NCBI RefSeq assembly: GCF_051013375.1
Contig: NZ_CP142125.1
Direction: 5' to 3' (one strand)
Length of the DNA: 64,000 nt
Source: Kordia algicida
Lineage (GTDB): Bacteria; Bacteroidota; Bacteroidia; Flavobacteriales; Flavobacteriaceae
The translations under genes were made by a program, and so were the position numbers. Below, in pieces: positions 17,987-26,300 of this stretch (its first letter is position 1; the number at the start of each line of letters is the position of its first letter). The notes under the pieces are model-generated. The model was not told the origin of the DNA. It was given only the letters and a program-made list of their open reading frames with translations, and searched no databases.

Positions 17987-18467
17987 AATTCTATCATTAA
18001 ATGTTACTTTTACATAACAGGGCGGTCTGACTTACCATCGTAAGAACCACCCTGTCTGCCTAACTAAAAGTTTAGATTAGGTCACAGGTTGTCATTACAA
18101 CCCGATCATTACATACTGACAGAACCAAAATCAAAACCCTATATCGATTACAGTTCTCTGTTAAAAACTTCTCAGAAAGTTAAAATCAGTACGTTTAATT
18201 TTTAGTGGCAAAGCGACAACGATTCTGCTATCGCTTTGCTAGAGTTATTACCCTAAAACTCCATTTTTAACACACCTTCAAACACTACCAAAAGTGCCTG
18301 ATGAAAAACTTGAAAAAAAATGTGTTAATTCTTATTTCTAGGCTCATAAGGCGACTGATTTTGAAACTACCTATTGTCGCCTTACTTGTTTAAAGAGTTT
18401 TTAAACATGAGTTTAGTAAAAAACCATGCCAACCTGTGAAATGCTTAACACGCTCCTTATGAACTAG
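17987..18467. other. Hairpin-rich non-coding region
   Basis: No open frame of note. Several inverted repeats lie close together: an imperfect stem at about 18019-18057 (CAGGG ... CCCTG with inner TTAC/GTAA), GGTTGT/ACAACC near 18086-18101, GCAAAGCGA/TCGCTTTGC near 18211-18240, TTAACACA/TGTGTTAA at 18267-18328, TAAGGCGAC/GTCGCCTTA at 18347-18384, and GTTTAAA/TTTAAAC at 18388-18406. This density suggests a structured RNA or a single-strand replication/transfer origin. Confidence 0.55.
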
Positions 18468-18638
18468 CTAGGGGTATTTACGATCTTTATTTGTTAATTC
18501 CTTTTCGATTTCTTCATCCACTTTATTTTTTATTTTCTTCCTTCCTTTGCTTTTTACATAGAAGTATCTTACGATAACTAATAGTATGATAGCTTCCATT
18601 GTATAAATACCTACTAGAAACTGCGTCTCACTAACCAT
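18468..18638 (-). CDS. Small membrane protein (56 aa)
   Basis: Short frame from ATG at 18638 to TAG; an in-frame stop lies 3 codons before the ATG. One hydrophobic segment near the N-terminus (EAIILLVIVRYFYV) is followed by a highly charged tail (KSKGRKKIKNKVDEEIEKEL). The topology is that of a single-pass protein with a cytoplasmic charged helix. No family recognised. Confidence 0.5.
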   Translation of the reverse strand: MVSETQFLVGIYTMEAIILLVIVRYFYVKSKGRKKIKNKVDEEIEKELTNKDRKYP

Positions 18639-19006
18639 GAATCTTTATGTTATGTTAAAAGGCTATCAATAACAATTGGTTAGGCTCAGTGGCACACGCT
18701 ACAATAGATACACTTGGGTTAAGATGAATTCAATAATTTAAATGGTCATTCAAATTATTTTAGTAAATTCAACTTTTCAGTCAAAAGAACAAAGTGGCAT
18801 TTTTGATTCCCAAATTAAACTTTCGTTTAAAAATCAAAATAGTCATGCATATTAAACAAAATAGCCACTTTGTTACATGTTAAAAAAACAGTCAATTGAG
18901 AATTATTAAGCCTACTCGCTTGACTAAAATTAAAGCTTTCAATCCCCGAAAATGAGAAGTATTTTTCGGATTATTCTAAAAACGGGGATTTTGAAAGCTT
19001 TGCTTA
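18639..19006. other. Non-coding region with two long nested hairpins
   Basis: No gene seen. The first hairpin has outer arms AACAAAGTGGC (18788-18798) and GCCACTTTGTT (18864-18874), inner arms TTTTTGATT / AATCAAAA, and a tip TTAAAC-TTTC-GTTTAA. The second is formed by AAAGCTTTCAATCCCCG (18932-18948) with CGGGGATT-TT-GAAAGCTTT (18983-19001), with a competing inner stem CCGAAAAT / ATTTTTCGG. Confidence 0.55.
18932..19001 (-). terminator. Long hairpin at the 3' end of the 90-aa gene
   Basis: Seventeen paired bases with a 2-nt bulge start 5 bp beyond the minus-strand stop at 19007. The T tract after it is weak. The alternative inner stem could make this an attenuator-like structure. Confidence 0.5.
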
Positions 19007-19279
19007 TTAAAAATTATTTTCTTTAGAACTTTTCATAATTCCTTTAACTAATTGAGTAGAAATAACAGTATGCATGCCATTAATTTTCTGTTCAATTTTA
19101 CTAAATGAATCATTCTTTTTAATTGCTAAATCTTTTATCTTTTCTAACTCAATACTGTCAATACTGATTATGGTGTGTATTTTAGCAATTATGACATACA
19201 TTTTGTATACCAAAATGGATAGCACGATAGTAATTATAATTAATATCAAGACTATAATTAAAATTATTGTTCCCTTCAT
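19007..19279 (-). CDS. Small single-pass membrane protein (90 aa)
   Basis: The N-terminus is one long hydrophobic helix (TIILIIVLILIIITIVLSIL and on), followed by a soluble helical tail (IDSIELEKIKDLAIKKNDSF). It resembles short DUF-type membrane proteins with a coiled-coil tail, but no family is recognised. The opposite strand also has an open frame here. The minus-strand frame is preferred for its membrane topology and for sharing direction with its neighbours. Confidence 0.5.
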   Translation of the reverse strand: MKGTIILIIVLILIIITIVLSILVYKMYVIIAKIHTIISIDSIELEKIKDLAIKKNDSFSKIEQKINGMHTVISTQLVKGIMKSSKENNF

Positions 19280-19357
19280 TTTATCAATAAAAAATTAAAA
19301 TTTTATACAATATTGGCTACTGAAAAAGTTATTAATTGGAGTATTTTATTTAATGAT

Positions 19358-19786
19358 TTAGTTAAAGGTATAATCAATGAACTTCGTTCCTGAAACATTG
19401 TCTAATGTTATTATAAATGTTTCATTTGAAACAACTTCGCCATCTACATAAATATTTAATTCTAGTGTATAATCTTCCCAACTTTGAGAATTAGAACCAC
19501 CAACTATAAATGTGTCGTCCCCTTCGTAAATCAATCTTAAAAAAGTACCCTGACTTACTTCTTGGTTTACATACACTTCACTAAATATCGAATCAAAAAT
19601 TCCAGTAAACAGTTGAGACTCATTATCCACAATTGTAGTTATATTAATTTCAGCATTTTTAGATAATACTGCTTCATATTCAATATTGACATTTTTGGGG
19701 TATTGTGATGAATTACCATCGTTTTCTGAGCAAGATAAATTTGTAAGTAGTAATGTTGCAATAAAAAAGATGCAAAAATTTCTCAT
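19358..19786 (-). CDS. Putative lipoprotein (142 aa)
   Basis: Start chosen at ATG 19786 (MRNFCIFFIATLLL) instead of the longer frame from 19819, because this gives a normal signal peptide with lipobox TNLSC. The mature part is beta-rich and acidic (YEAVLSKNAEINITTIVDN, WEDYTLELNIYVDGE), typical of small Bacteroidota lipoproteins of unknown function. No catalytic motif was seen. Confidence 0.7.
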   Translation of the reverse strand: MRNFCIFFIATLLLTNLSCSENDGNSSQYPKNVNIEYEAVLSKNAEINITTIVDNESQLFTGIFDSIFSEVYVNQEVSQGTFLRLIYEGDDTFIVGGSNSQSWEDYTLELNIYVDGEVVSNETFIITLDNVSGTKFIDYTFN

Positions 19787-20005
19787 AATTGGTTTTTTAG
19801 AGTTATAAAATAAATTCAAAATCTGCTATTCAAAATCTTAGTTGTGGCAAAACATGATTCTTAAAAAAACTATGTAAAAACAACTATTTTGCTTGGGGTA
19901 ACTCTACATTTAATATATTTGATTAGATGCTTTGCTAAAATATGAAAAGTTTACTTAAAAAAGAAATTAGTTTACCTTAAAATGTAAAAAAGTTTGCAAT
20001 TAACT

Positions 20006-20503
20006 ATGACCGAACGTATCCTACAACTTTTACACGATTTAAAAATTATGCCATTTACAATAGAAAAAGGAACTAATGGGCATATAACTAGAGTAGCCGC
20101 AAGAAAGATATTAGATGGAAGGACTAAAAAACCACGTGTAGCAACACTTGAAATTTTAATGAAATTTCTTAGTGAGCATTATAAAGTTTCCAGAGAATGG
20201 ATGAAAGAAGGAATTGGAGAAGTTTACTTAAAAGATGAAGATGACTGCTTCTTGGAAAAGCATGGTGTCAGATTTAATTTTGACGAACTCTTAAAACACT
20301 TTATTGAAAATCAAGAAATTTATTTGGGAAGTTCTGAGTCTTTGAATTTAGCTTTTGTAAACAACATAGTGAAGAATAAGGATTTCTACATTGAAAATTC
20401 TGAATACTTCCGACTCTTTATAAAAGGTTTGGTTGAAGATGGAATAGAAGAAAGATTAAAAACTTTAAAAGATATAGGAGTCGTTGTTAAGAAAAGTAAT
20501 TAA
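20006..20503 (+). CDS. XRE-like regulator with helical C-terminus
   Basis: 165 aa from ATG 20006; a TTG at 19994 would add 4 residues. The N-terminus resembles phage-type repressors (TERILQLLHDLKIMPFTIEKG, ATLEILMKFLSEHYKVSREW), with the WMKEGIGE motif that commonly ends such HTH domains in Bacteroidota. The rest is helical. It is convergent with the 77-aa gene, overlapping it by 4 bp at the stops. Confidence 0.65.
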   Translation: MTERILQLLHDLKIMPFTIEKGTNGHITRVAARKILDGRTKKPRVATLEILMKFLSEHYKVSREWMKEGIGEVYLKDEDDCFLEKHGVRFNFDELLKHFIENQEIYLGSSESLNLAFVNNIVKNKDFYIENSEYFRLFIKGLVEDGIEERLKTLKDIGVVVKKSN

Positions 20504-20733
20504 TTTGTTAGATAAATTTGATGCTTGCCAAATTGAAATAAAATACCTTTGGGAAGACCTTCAAACTTCTTGGTATTTTCTTGTTCTTTTTCATCGATTT
20601 CCTCTTTAAGTTTTTCAACCTCTTTTTTGACTCTAGCTAAGGATTCCTCGTGAGTATTTATTACTTGCTTTTCTAAACACTTTTTTTTGTAAAGTTTGTT
20701 TAAATTTTTTTTAATTTTTTCATCCATTTTCAA
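20500..20733 (-). CDS. Small coiled-coil protein (77 aa)
   Basis: Mostly one charged helix (ARVKKEVEKLKEEIDEKEQE) followed by a short hydrophobic beta-like tail (GILFQFGKHQIYLTN). It overlaps the upstream membrane-protein gene by 4 bp, so they are probably co-translated. Function unknown. Confidence 0.6.
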   Translation of the reverse strand: MKMDEKIKKNLNKLYKKKCLEKQVINTHEESLARVKKEVEKLKEEIDEKEQENTKKFEGLPKGILFQFGKHQIYLTN

Positions 20734-21581
20734 TCAATTGTTTCTGCAACTTCATTTATTATTCTGTTGTTTGATTCGGTGTACTCAACAAACTTATCGT
20801 CTTTTACATAATTTTTTTTCGGTACAGTATGCAATAACTGCCTGAATAAAATTCTGATAGCTTTTAATAGTTTTTCTTCCTCTATTGAGTTTATTTTGAA
20901 CAAATAAAATAATAGACTCCTCAATCCTAACATAGCAAAAAGACTTGCAAAAACTAAGCCCGTAACGTAATAAATTTTGTGTATTTCCATAGAATTAGAA
21001 ATTCCCCATATCAAATAAACAGAAGAAACAAATAAGTACATCAGACTTAAATATAAAAACGACTTTGAGAGCTTGAGCCAATCAATTCTTTTTCTAAAAA
21101 GAAATAATATCATAAATAAAATCCCTGTAATTAAAATAAATACTGGATTACCCATGTTAGCTAGAAAAATATTTAAATTTTGAAAACCATTTACTTTTTT
21201 TGATTTTTTTAATGCTTTAAGATCATTATATAAACTTTCAGATTTTTTTTCATTAAGTGAATGTGATGTGACCAAGTTTTCTGCTCTACTATTTAAAGTA
21301 TCAGGAAGAATTTTTAAATTTATCAATTCTTGTAATAAAAGGACAGATTCAACTCTGTCTGTATCTCTATTATTCCTAGCTTCTCGATGTTCTTTTCTAA
21401 CTTCTTGTACATCTTCATTGAATGGAGGAGAAAATAATTGAGACATTGCTGCTATAACACCTGTCATAACAGCAATTATTACAAAGTATTTATATCTAGT
21501 TATAGTCTTCGTCTTCGTCTTCTCCGTCGGTGTTTCCAATAGAACCTGTTTTTTCCTTGTCTGCTGATTGAATTTCTTCAT
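20730..21581 (-). CDS. Multi-pass membrane protein of unknown function (283 aa)
   Basis: The basic N-terminus is followed by a first membrane helix (YFVIIAVMTGVIAAMSQLF), a charged extracytoplasmic coiled-coil region (about residues 55-135), then three or four further helices (PVFILITGILFMILFLF, FLYLSLMYLFVSSVYLIW, YYVTGLVFASLFAML). No family recognised. The start overlaps the 57-aa lipoprotein gene by 86 bp in a different frame, so a later start cannot be excluded, although the first helix would then lose its basic flank. Confidence 0.65.
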   Translation of the reverse strand: MKKFNQQTRKKQVLLETPTEKTKTKTITRYKYFVIIAVMTGVIAAMSQLFSPPFNEDVQEVRKEHREARNNRDTDRVESVLLLQELINLKILPDTLNSRAENLVTSHSLNEKKSESLYNDLKALKKSKKVNGFQNLNIFLANMGNPVFILITGILFMILFLFRKRIDWLKLSKSFLYLSLMYLFVSSVYLIWGISNSMEIHKIYYVTGLVFASLFAMLGLRSLLFYLFKINSIEEEKLLKAIRILFRQLLHTVPKKNYVKDDKFVEYTESNNRIINEVAETID

Positions 21582-21669
21582 ATTCTTGTTCTGCTAGGTT
21601 ATCTGGCTCACAGCCAATTGTAAAATTGATTCCTATTAATAATAAACAAGCTAAAAGTAGTTTTTTCAT
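21496..21669 (-). CDS. Short lipoprotein (57 aa)
   Basis: Signal peptide MKKLLLACLLLIGINFTIGC with the lipobox cysteine at 20, then a short acidic tail (GEDEDEDYN at the end). This is a common form of tiny Flavobacteria lipoprotein. The frame overlaps the 5' end of the following membrane-protein gene by 86 bp. Both frames look coding, which is unusual. Confidence 0.6.
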   Translation of the reverse strand: MKKLLLACLLLIGINFTIGCEPDNLAEQEYEEIQSADKEKTGSIGNTDGEDEDEDYN

Positions 21670-21982
21670 AATATTTTGATTTAAAGATTATACTTAAAAC
21701 CAAATGTATCTAAAAAACTATCTGTCAGAAAGTTCTATAACCTTATAATAAGAAATGTTTTGCAATATAAGCAAAAGTTTACATTTTTATGTATACAAAA
21801 AATAAACCATATCAATATTACGGTTTTACCTTATTTAAGTCGTTCTTTATATTTTTTTGATATCAGAAATATGAATATTTACTACATAAAAAAACCATTT
21901 TGATATGTTACCAAAATGGTCTTTAAGAAGGATTTAAGTCTTATATTTTGCAAGAATATAAAAATCTAGATATTCTAAAAAA
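21670..21982. other. Intergenic region with terminator and AT-rich promoter-like DNA
   Basis: No gene seen. It contains the terminator of the 21983-22372 gene at its right side and the presumed promoter of the 57-aa lipoprotein gene at its left side. Confidence 0.5.
21894..21920 (-). terminator. Terminator after the 129-aa immunity-like gene
   Basis: Stem ACCATTTTG / CAAAATGGT with a 9-nt loop, followed on the minus strand by seven T, 63 bp beyond the stop. Confidence 0.8.
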
Positions 21983-22372
21983 TTAACCTATAGTTTTTTC
22001 CTTAAGAAATTTATGAATTGAAATTGATAAAATAATAGCTCCTGTGAGTCTAATTAACGTTTCGTCAAATACAAGCAAAGAAAGCCCCAATAGAGAAAAA
22101 AACATGATACGATTAATGAGCTTGTTGTTATCATATTTATAATTAATAATTATTAGAATAAACGTAAATAAACTAATTATTAATAAATGCCTCATAGAGC
22201 CTTCTCGCCCTTCTCCAAAATAGAAAGGACTTATCTGCACAGTAATACCTTTTGATTCTTCAAGTTTTTCATAAGTAAAACCATAGTCTCCCATATTATT
22301 TTTTACATCATTTCTACTTGAAGTCATTAAAAGTATTAAGATGACAATTAATGAATAAACTATTTTTTTCAT
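21983..22372 (-). CDS. Membrane protein, likely immunity paralogue A (129 aa)
   Basis: Small protein with an N-terminal helix (IVYSLIVILILLMTS), a ~45-residue extracytoplasmic part and two to three C-terminal helices (HLLIISLFTFILIIINY, IMFFSLLGLSLLVF). It is a close paralogue of the product of 22964-23353. The membrane half is nearly identical while residues about 34-57 differ. Position downstream of an RHS gene, and duplication with a variable exposed loop, suggest immunity to an RHS-linked toxin. This is inference. Confidence 0.65.
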   Translation of the reverse strand: MKKIVYSLIVILILLMTSSRNDVKNNMGDYGFTYEKLEESKGITVQISPFYFGEGREGSMRHLLIISLFTFILIIINYKYDNNKLINRIMFFSLLGLSLLVFDETLIRLTGAIILSISIHKFLKEKTIG

Positions 22373-22374
22373 GT

Positions 22375-22836
22375 TTAAGTACTCTTATTTTTAAATGATT
22401 TTTGATTATTTAAAAAAATCATAATTAGTGAGGTTACACTAAGTATAATTCCAATTAGATTCAATTTCATATACCCGTGTGTGCATGCCAATACTAATCC
22501 AAAATTTAAAGTAACACAATACAAATCTCTGAGCCTTTCTTTATATTGAGCTAAAAACATAAGATAGACTGTTATCATAATAAATATAAATGAGAAAGGT
22601 TGGAAGTATTCTATAAATTCATCTGGTTGAAATATCCCAAGATTGGGATCACTTGGGAATGAAAGTTCGATAACCTTATGAGTAAATAGTATATTCATAA
22701 TTAATACACTAAGTGTTAATATAATTTTTTGTGCTTTTATTAATGTGTTATTCATCTTTCTTATATAATTTATCTTTTGTATCTCCACACTATCACTTAC
22801 TGTTACATTTACGGTAATATTTCCACTATTTTGCAA
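22375..22836 (-). CDS. Membrane protein between the two paralogues (153 aa)
   Basis: Four predicted membrane segments (KIILTLSVLIMNILF, FSFIFIMITVYLMFLA, LNFGLVLACTHGYM, LIGIILSVTSLIMIFL). The frame opens at TTG 22836 after an in-frame stop; ATG at 22755 is the alternative and would lose a polar N-terminus. It is 2 bp upstream of paralogue A, so they are coupled. The family is unknown. It may be another immunity or accessory membrane protein of the RHS locus. Confidence 0.6.
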   Translation of the reverse strand: MQNSGNITVNVTVSDSVEIQKINYIRKMNNTLIKAQKIILTLSVLIMNILFTHKVIELSFPSDPNLGIFQPDEFIEYFQPFSFIFIMITVYLMFLAQYKERLRDLYCVTLNFGLVLACTHGYMKLNLIGIILSVTSLIMIFLNNQKSFKNKST

Positions 22837-22890
22837 TGTATTTTTAACACTAACTCAGTATTAGAAGTTACTATAATGCCATAAATAGTT

Positions 22891-22924
22891 AACCACAGAA
22901 AAAACATCTGTCCTTTCTGTGGTT
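22891..22924. terminator. Hairpin between immunity-like genes
   Basis: 11-bp stem AACCACAGAAA / TTTCTGTGGTT with a 12-nt loop, 40 bp beyond the stop of paralogue B. It may separate expression of the downstream pair. No strong T tract on the minus strand. Confidence 0.55.
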
Positions 22925-22963
22925 TGAATTTTACTGATTTGATTCTAATCTGATTCAAAAATC

Positions 22964-23353
22964 TTAACTCGTAGTTTTTTCTTTAAGAAATTTTTGAATT
23001 GAAATTGATAAAATAACAACTCCTGCGAGTTTAATTAAAGTTTCGTCAAATGCAAGCAAAGAAAGCCCAAATAGAGAAAAAAACATGATACGATTAATCA
23101 GCTTATTGTTATCATATTTATAATTAATAATTATTAGAATAAACGCAAATAAACTAATTATTAATAAATGTCTCATCGAACCTTGGTAGCCTTCTCCAAA
23201 ATACAGGGGTGTTATATATCCTCTGACACTATTAAAATTATCTACCTTATTATGAACGAAACCATAATCGCTCATGTTAGTTTTAACACCTATTCTGCTA
23301 CTAGTAAATAGTATCATCAATAAGATAATTATTGAATAAATTACTTTTTTCAT
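22964..23353 (-). CDS. Membrane protein, likely immunity paralogue B (129 aa)
   Basis: Paralogue of the 21983-22372 product with the same length and helix layout (HLLIISLFAFILIIINY, IMFFSLFGLSLLAF). It begins 2 bp after the RHS gene stop, the standard place for an immunity gene of a polymorphic toxin. The region between the first helix and the shared GEG..GSMRHLL segment differs from paralogue A. The immunity role is inferred from position and duplication. Confidence 0.68.
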   Translation of the reverse strand: MKKVIYSIIILLMILFTSSRIGVKTNMSDYGFVHNKVDNFNSVRGYITPLYFGEGYQGSMRHLLIISLFAFILIIINYKYDNNKLINRIMFFSLFGLSLLAFDETLIKLAGVVILSISIQKFLKEKTTS

Positions 23354-23355
23354 AT

Positions 23356-26300
23356 TTAATCTATTTTTATTAGAGTACTAAATTTTGTATTTGCTTTAAT
23401 TGTAATTTGACTTCTTTTGACTCCATTTGAAATCCCATTATTATAATAAGTTATTGTATAGGTATGATAAATATTCGCTGTGTAGTTGTGTACTTTAGGT
23501 TTACTAGTCGTAGTAGAGCCACCGCCATTTGAATTTGATGAACTTTGTGAGGAACTATTGGTATTTGACACACTTCCCTCAGCACTATTATTTTTTGTAC
23601 CCAAAGTTCCTTTACCACCAATAGTACTTGAATTAGATGTAGAGGTTGTTCCGCTATTATTATTTCTATTATCCTCGGAAATGACAACTTGGTCAGTCCC
23701 TAAATACACTAACGTTTCAGGATCGTATTCTGCGCCATCATAGCTAATTTGTATTTTATCATCAGCTACTAAGTCTAAATCTCCCATAGTCTCATAAACA
23801 ATATCAACGATTGAAGAACCACCTTCATTTAATGTTATATTATCTTGTACCATATTTCTAATTTGCTCAATACTTGATGCTTCTAATGGAGTTACAGGAA
23901 ATATTGAATAATTATTTTCCTTTATTACTTTTCTTATTTCATCTTCTATCACTTTAGAACCTTTATTCTTTGTTAAATCAGCTCCTCCAAATATTGCTCC
24001 ATTTGGTATTGCTTTACAGGCAGTACATTCATCTCCATCTCCAGTACCAAAGGGCTTCATTCCATCGGGATCGATAAAATAAATAGGATTATTAAACGCA
24101 TAATTATATGGGGAATGTCTACGCATATCTTCCGCTAGTGGATCAATATTCATCCAACGTCCAATTGAAGCATTATAATTTCTTGCTGAAAAGTCTAACC
24201 ATTCTAGTCCAAGTTCATCATTTTCTTCTTTTCCACTGAAGCCGTAGTTATGGCTTCTCCCAACAACTATATTATTATACCCGTTATGTTTCAATCCAAA
24301 AGGGTAGTAGTTACTTTCTTCTTTAATTTCAGTATTGCTATCAATAACTCCATTATCATCAAAATCTTGATATGATAATCTAATATTTCCTAAATAGTCT
24401 TTAAATTGAAAAGTATAGCTAAACGTATTATCATTTGTAGGCTCGACATATCCTTCAGGATGATTAAAAAACACTAATGATTCCACATTTGCATTGTCAA
24501 CTTTGTAGATGAAATTACCTGCATACTGTGTTTTTACAAAACTATTATTTTCTTGAACTATTTTAGCCATTTTTATTCCTGTAGCATCGTAAATGTAAGA
24601 AATACTCCCTTGATCGCCAAAATTAATTGTAGTTGGTAAATTTAAGTGGTTGTAAGTAATTCCATTAGGAATGATTCCTTTGTTTATATCTGATGTCATA
24701 TTTCCATTGACATCATACATATAGTCATTTTCAGTGGTGTTCACATCTTTAAATCCTGCATTATCTGCAACATCCGTAACTTTTACAAGTGTATTGCTAT
24801 TGCTAGCATAATTGTAAGTTAATTGATCTATGATGTCTACCGTAGGATTAGCAACCTGAGTAACACCCATTCGCTCAAGCGAAAGAATATTTCCACTTTT
24901 GTCATAGGATACATTATTCAAGCTGTAGTTCTCTATATCATTATTAGCAAGGCTAGATAAAGTCTGCCCACTTTGATACATAGCACTTGTAATTCTATTT
25001 AGCGCATCATAGTTGTAGCTATAACTTCTTAGGTTCATATCATTGGCAGTTTTCCAATGTGTCTCACTAATATTTCCATTAAATAAATGTGTGGTTTGAT
25101 TCAAGTCAGGATTGTCATAATTTATCTTAAAAGAAAATAGTTTATTTACATCATTGGTATTTACATCATTGATTGCTTTAAGCCAACCACGAATAGTATA
25201 ACTGTAATCAATTTCTTGAAGTGGATTTACTTCTGTATTTCCAACTTTTTTACTTTCTAATATTCCTAACTTATCATAAGTATTGGCTACAATCAATTCT
25301 TCTTCTTGGTCATTTATTTGTTGTTTTTGAGTGAGTAATCTTCCCGAAGAATCATAGGTAAATCTGTCAATGGTTATGATTGGTGTATTTCCATTTTTAG
25401 TATGTACTAATTTTGATTCTAATACCTTTCCAGTAAAATTAAGTTTTGTTTCTGTAATATCAAATGATGATAGATATTCATTTTTTGATGCCACATAAAT
25501 AGGTCTCCCTTTTTGGTCATAATGCGTTATGGTAGTAATCCAATCATCTGTACCTAAAACTCGGATTTTTGTTCCTGTTGGTAGTGTCCTGGTATCAGAG
25601 GATATTTGAACGCCATAAATTTGTGAATTTGATGGTAGTGTCAATGATGACTCATTAAAATTATAATCCTCATAATAATTAATTGCGTGTATTTCTTTAA
25701 TACCTGGAAAAGCAAATCCATCATAGTAATGGTTGTCATTATTTATAGGCGTTGCAACACGAAAAGCATTTAGGTTTTGACTATTATCTACAGCTTCTTG
25801 CATTTGTCTACGCGTCCATGAATTTCCTTCCTTCCAATATAATCCTGTCATCACAGGTCTATTTAGTGCATCGTATTGCGTCACAAACCATTTATCATCT
25901 AAACGTAACTTTGCATCTTGTAAGAGTGCTGGGCGGTTGAGCCTATCATATACAATGTATTCCCACCCTTTTCCTGGTATTTTCTTTTCTACTACTCTGT
26001 TCCTATTATCATAATGATAGATATAGCATAATCCCTGTAATACTTCAGTAGCAATGCTATAGTTGGTTGTAGTACTTGGCTGAGTTCCTGTAAAAATTGG
26101 AAATGCTGATGTAATAGTTCCGCTACCGCTAATATGTAATGCATTTTCTTTAATGGAAAACTCATAAGTAAATCCTTCTGCTGAGAATGTCCCAAGAGTC
26201 ACATCAGCAATTCTTCTTTTAAGTCCTAAATCAACAACCAATCCTTCTCTAAAGGCTAAAGGTGTTGTTGTGTTGATGTTCATGTGTAATGATACTACAT

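Noticed and set aside
18080..18125. tRNA-like fold near GGTTGTCATTACAACC
   Set aside because: No acceptor stem, T-loop or anticodon arm of proper size can be drawn around the short hairpin.
18000..19006. Retron or diversity-generating element
   Set aside because: The hairpins prompted the idea, but no reverse transcriptase gene lies in the window.
19074..19298. 74-codon plus-strand frame opposite the 90-aa membrane protein
   Set aside because: Its hydrophobicity mirrors the minus-strand gene. The minus strand shares direction with neighbours and has a terminator-like hairpin.
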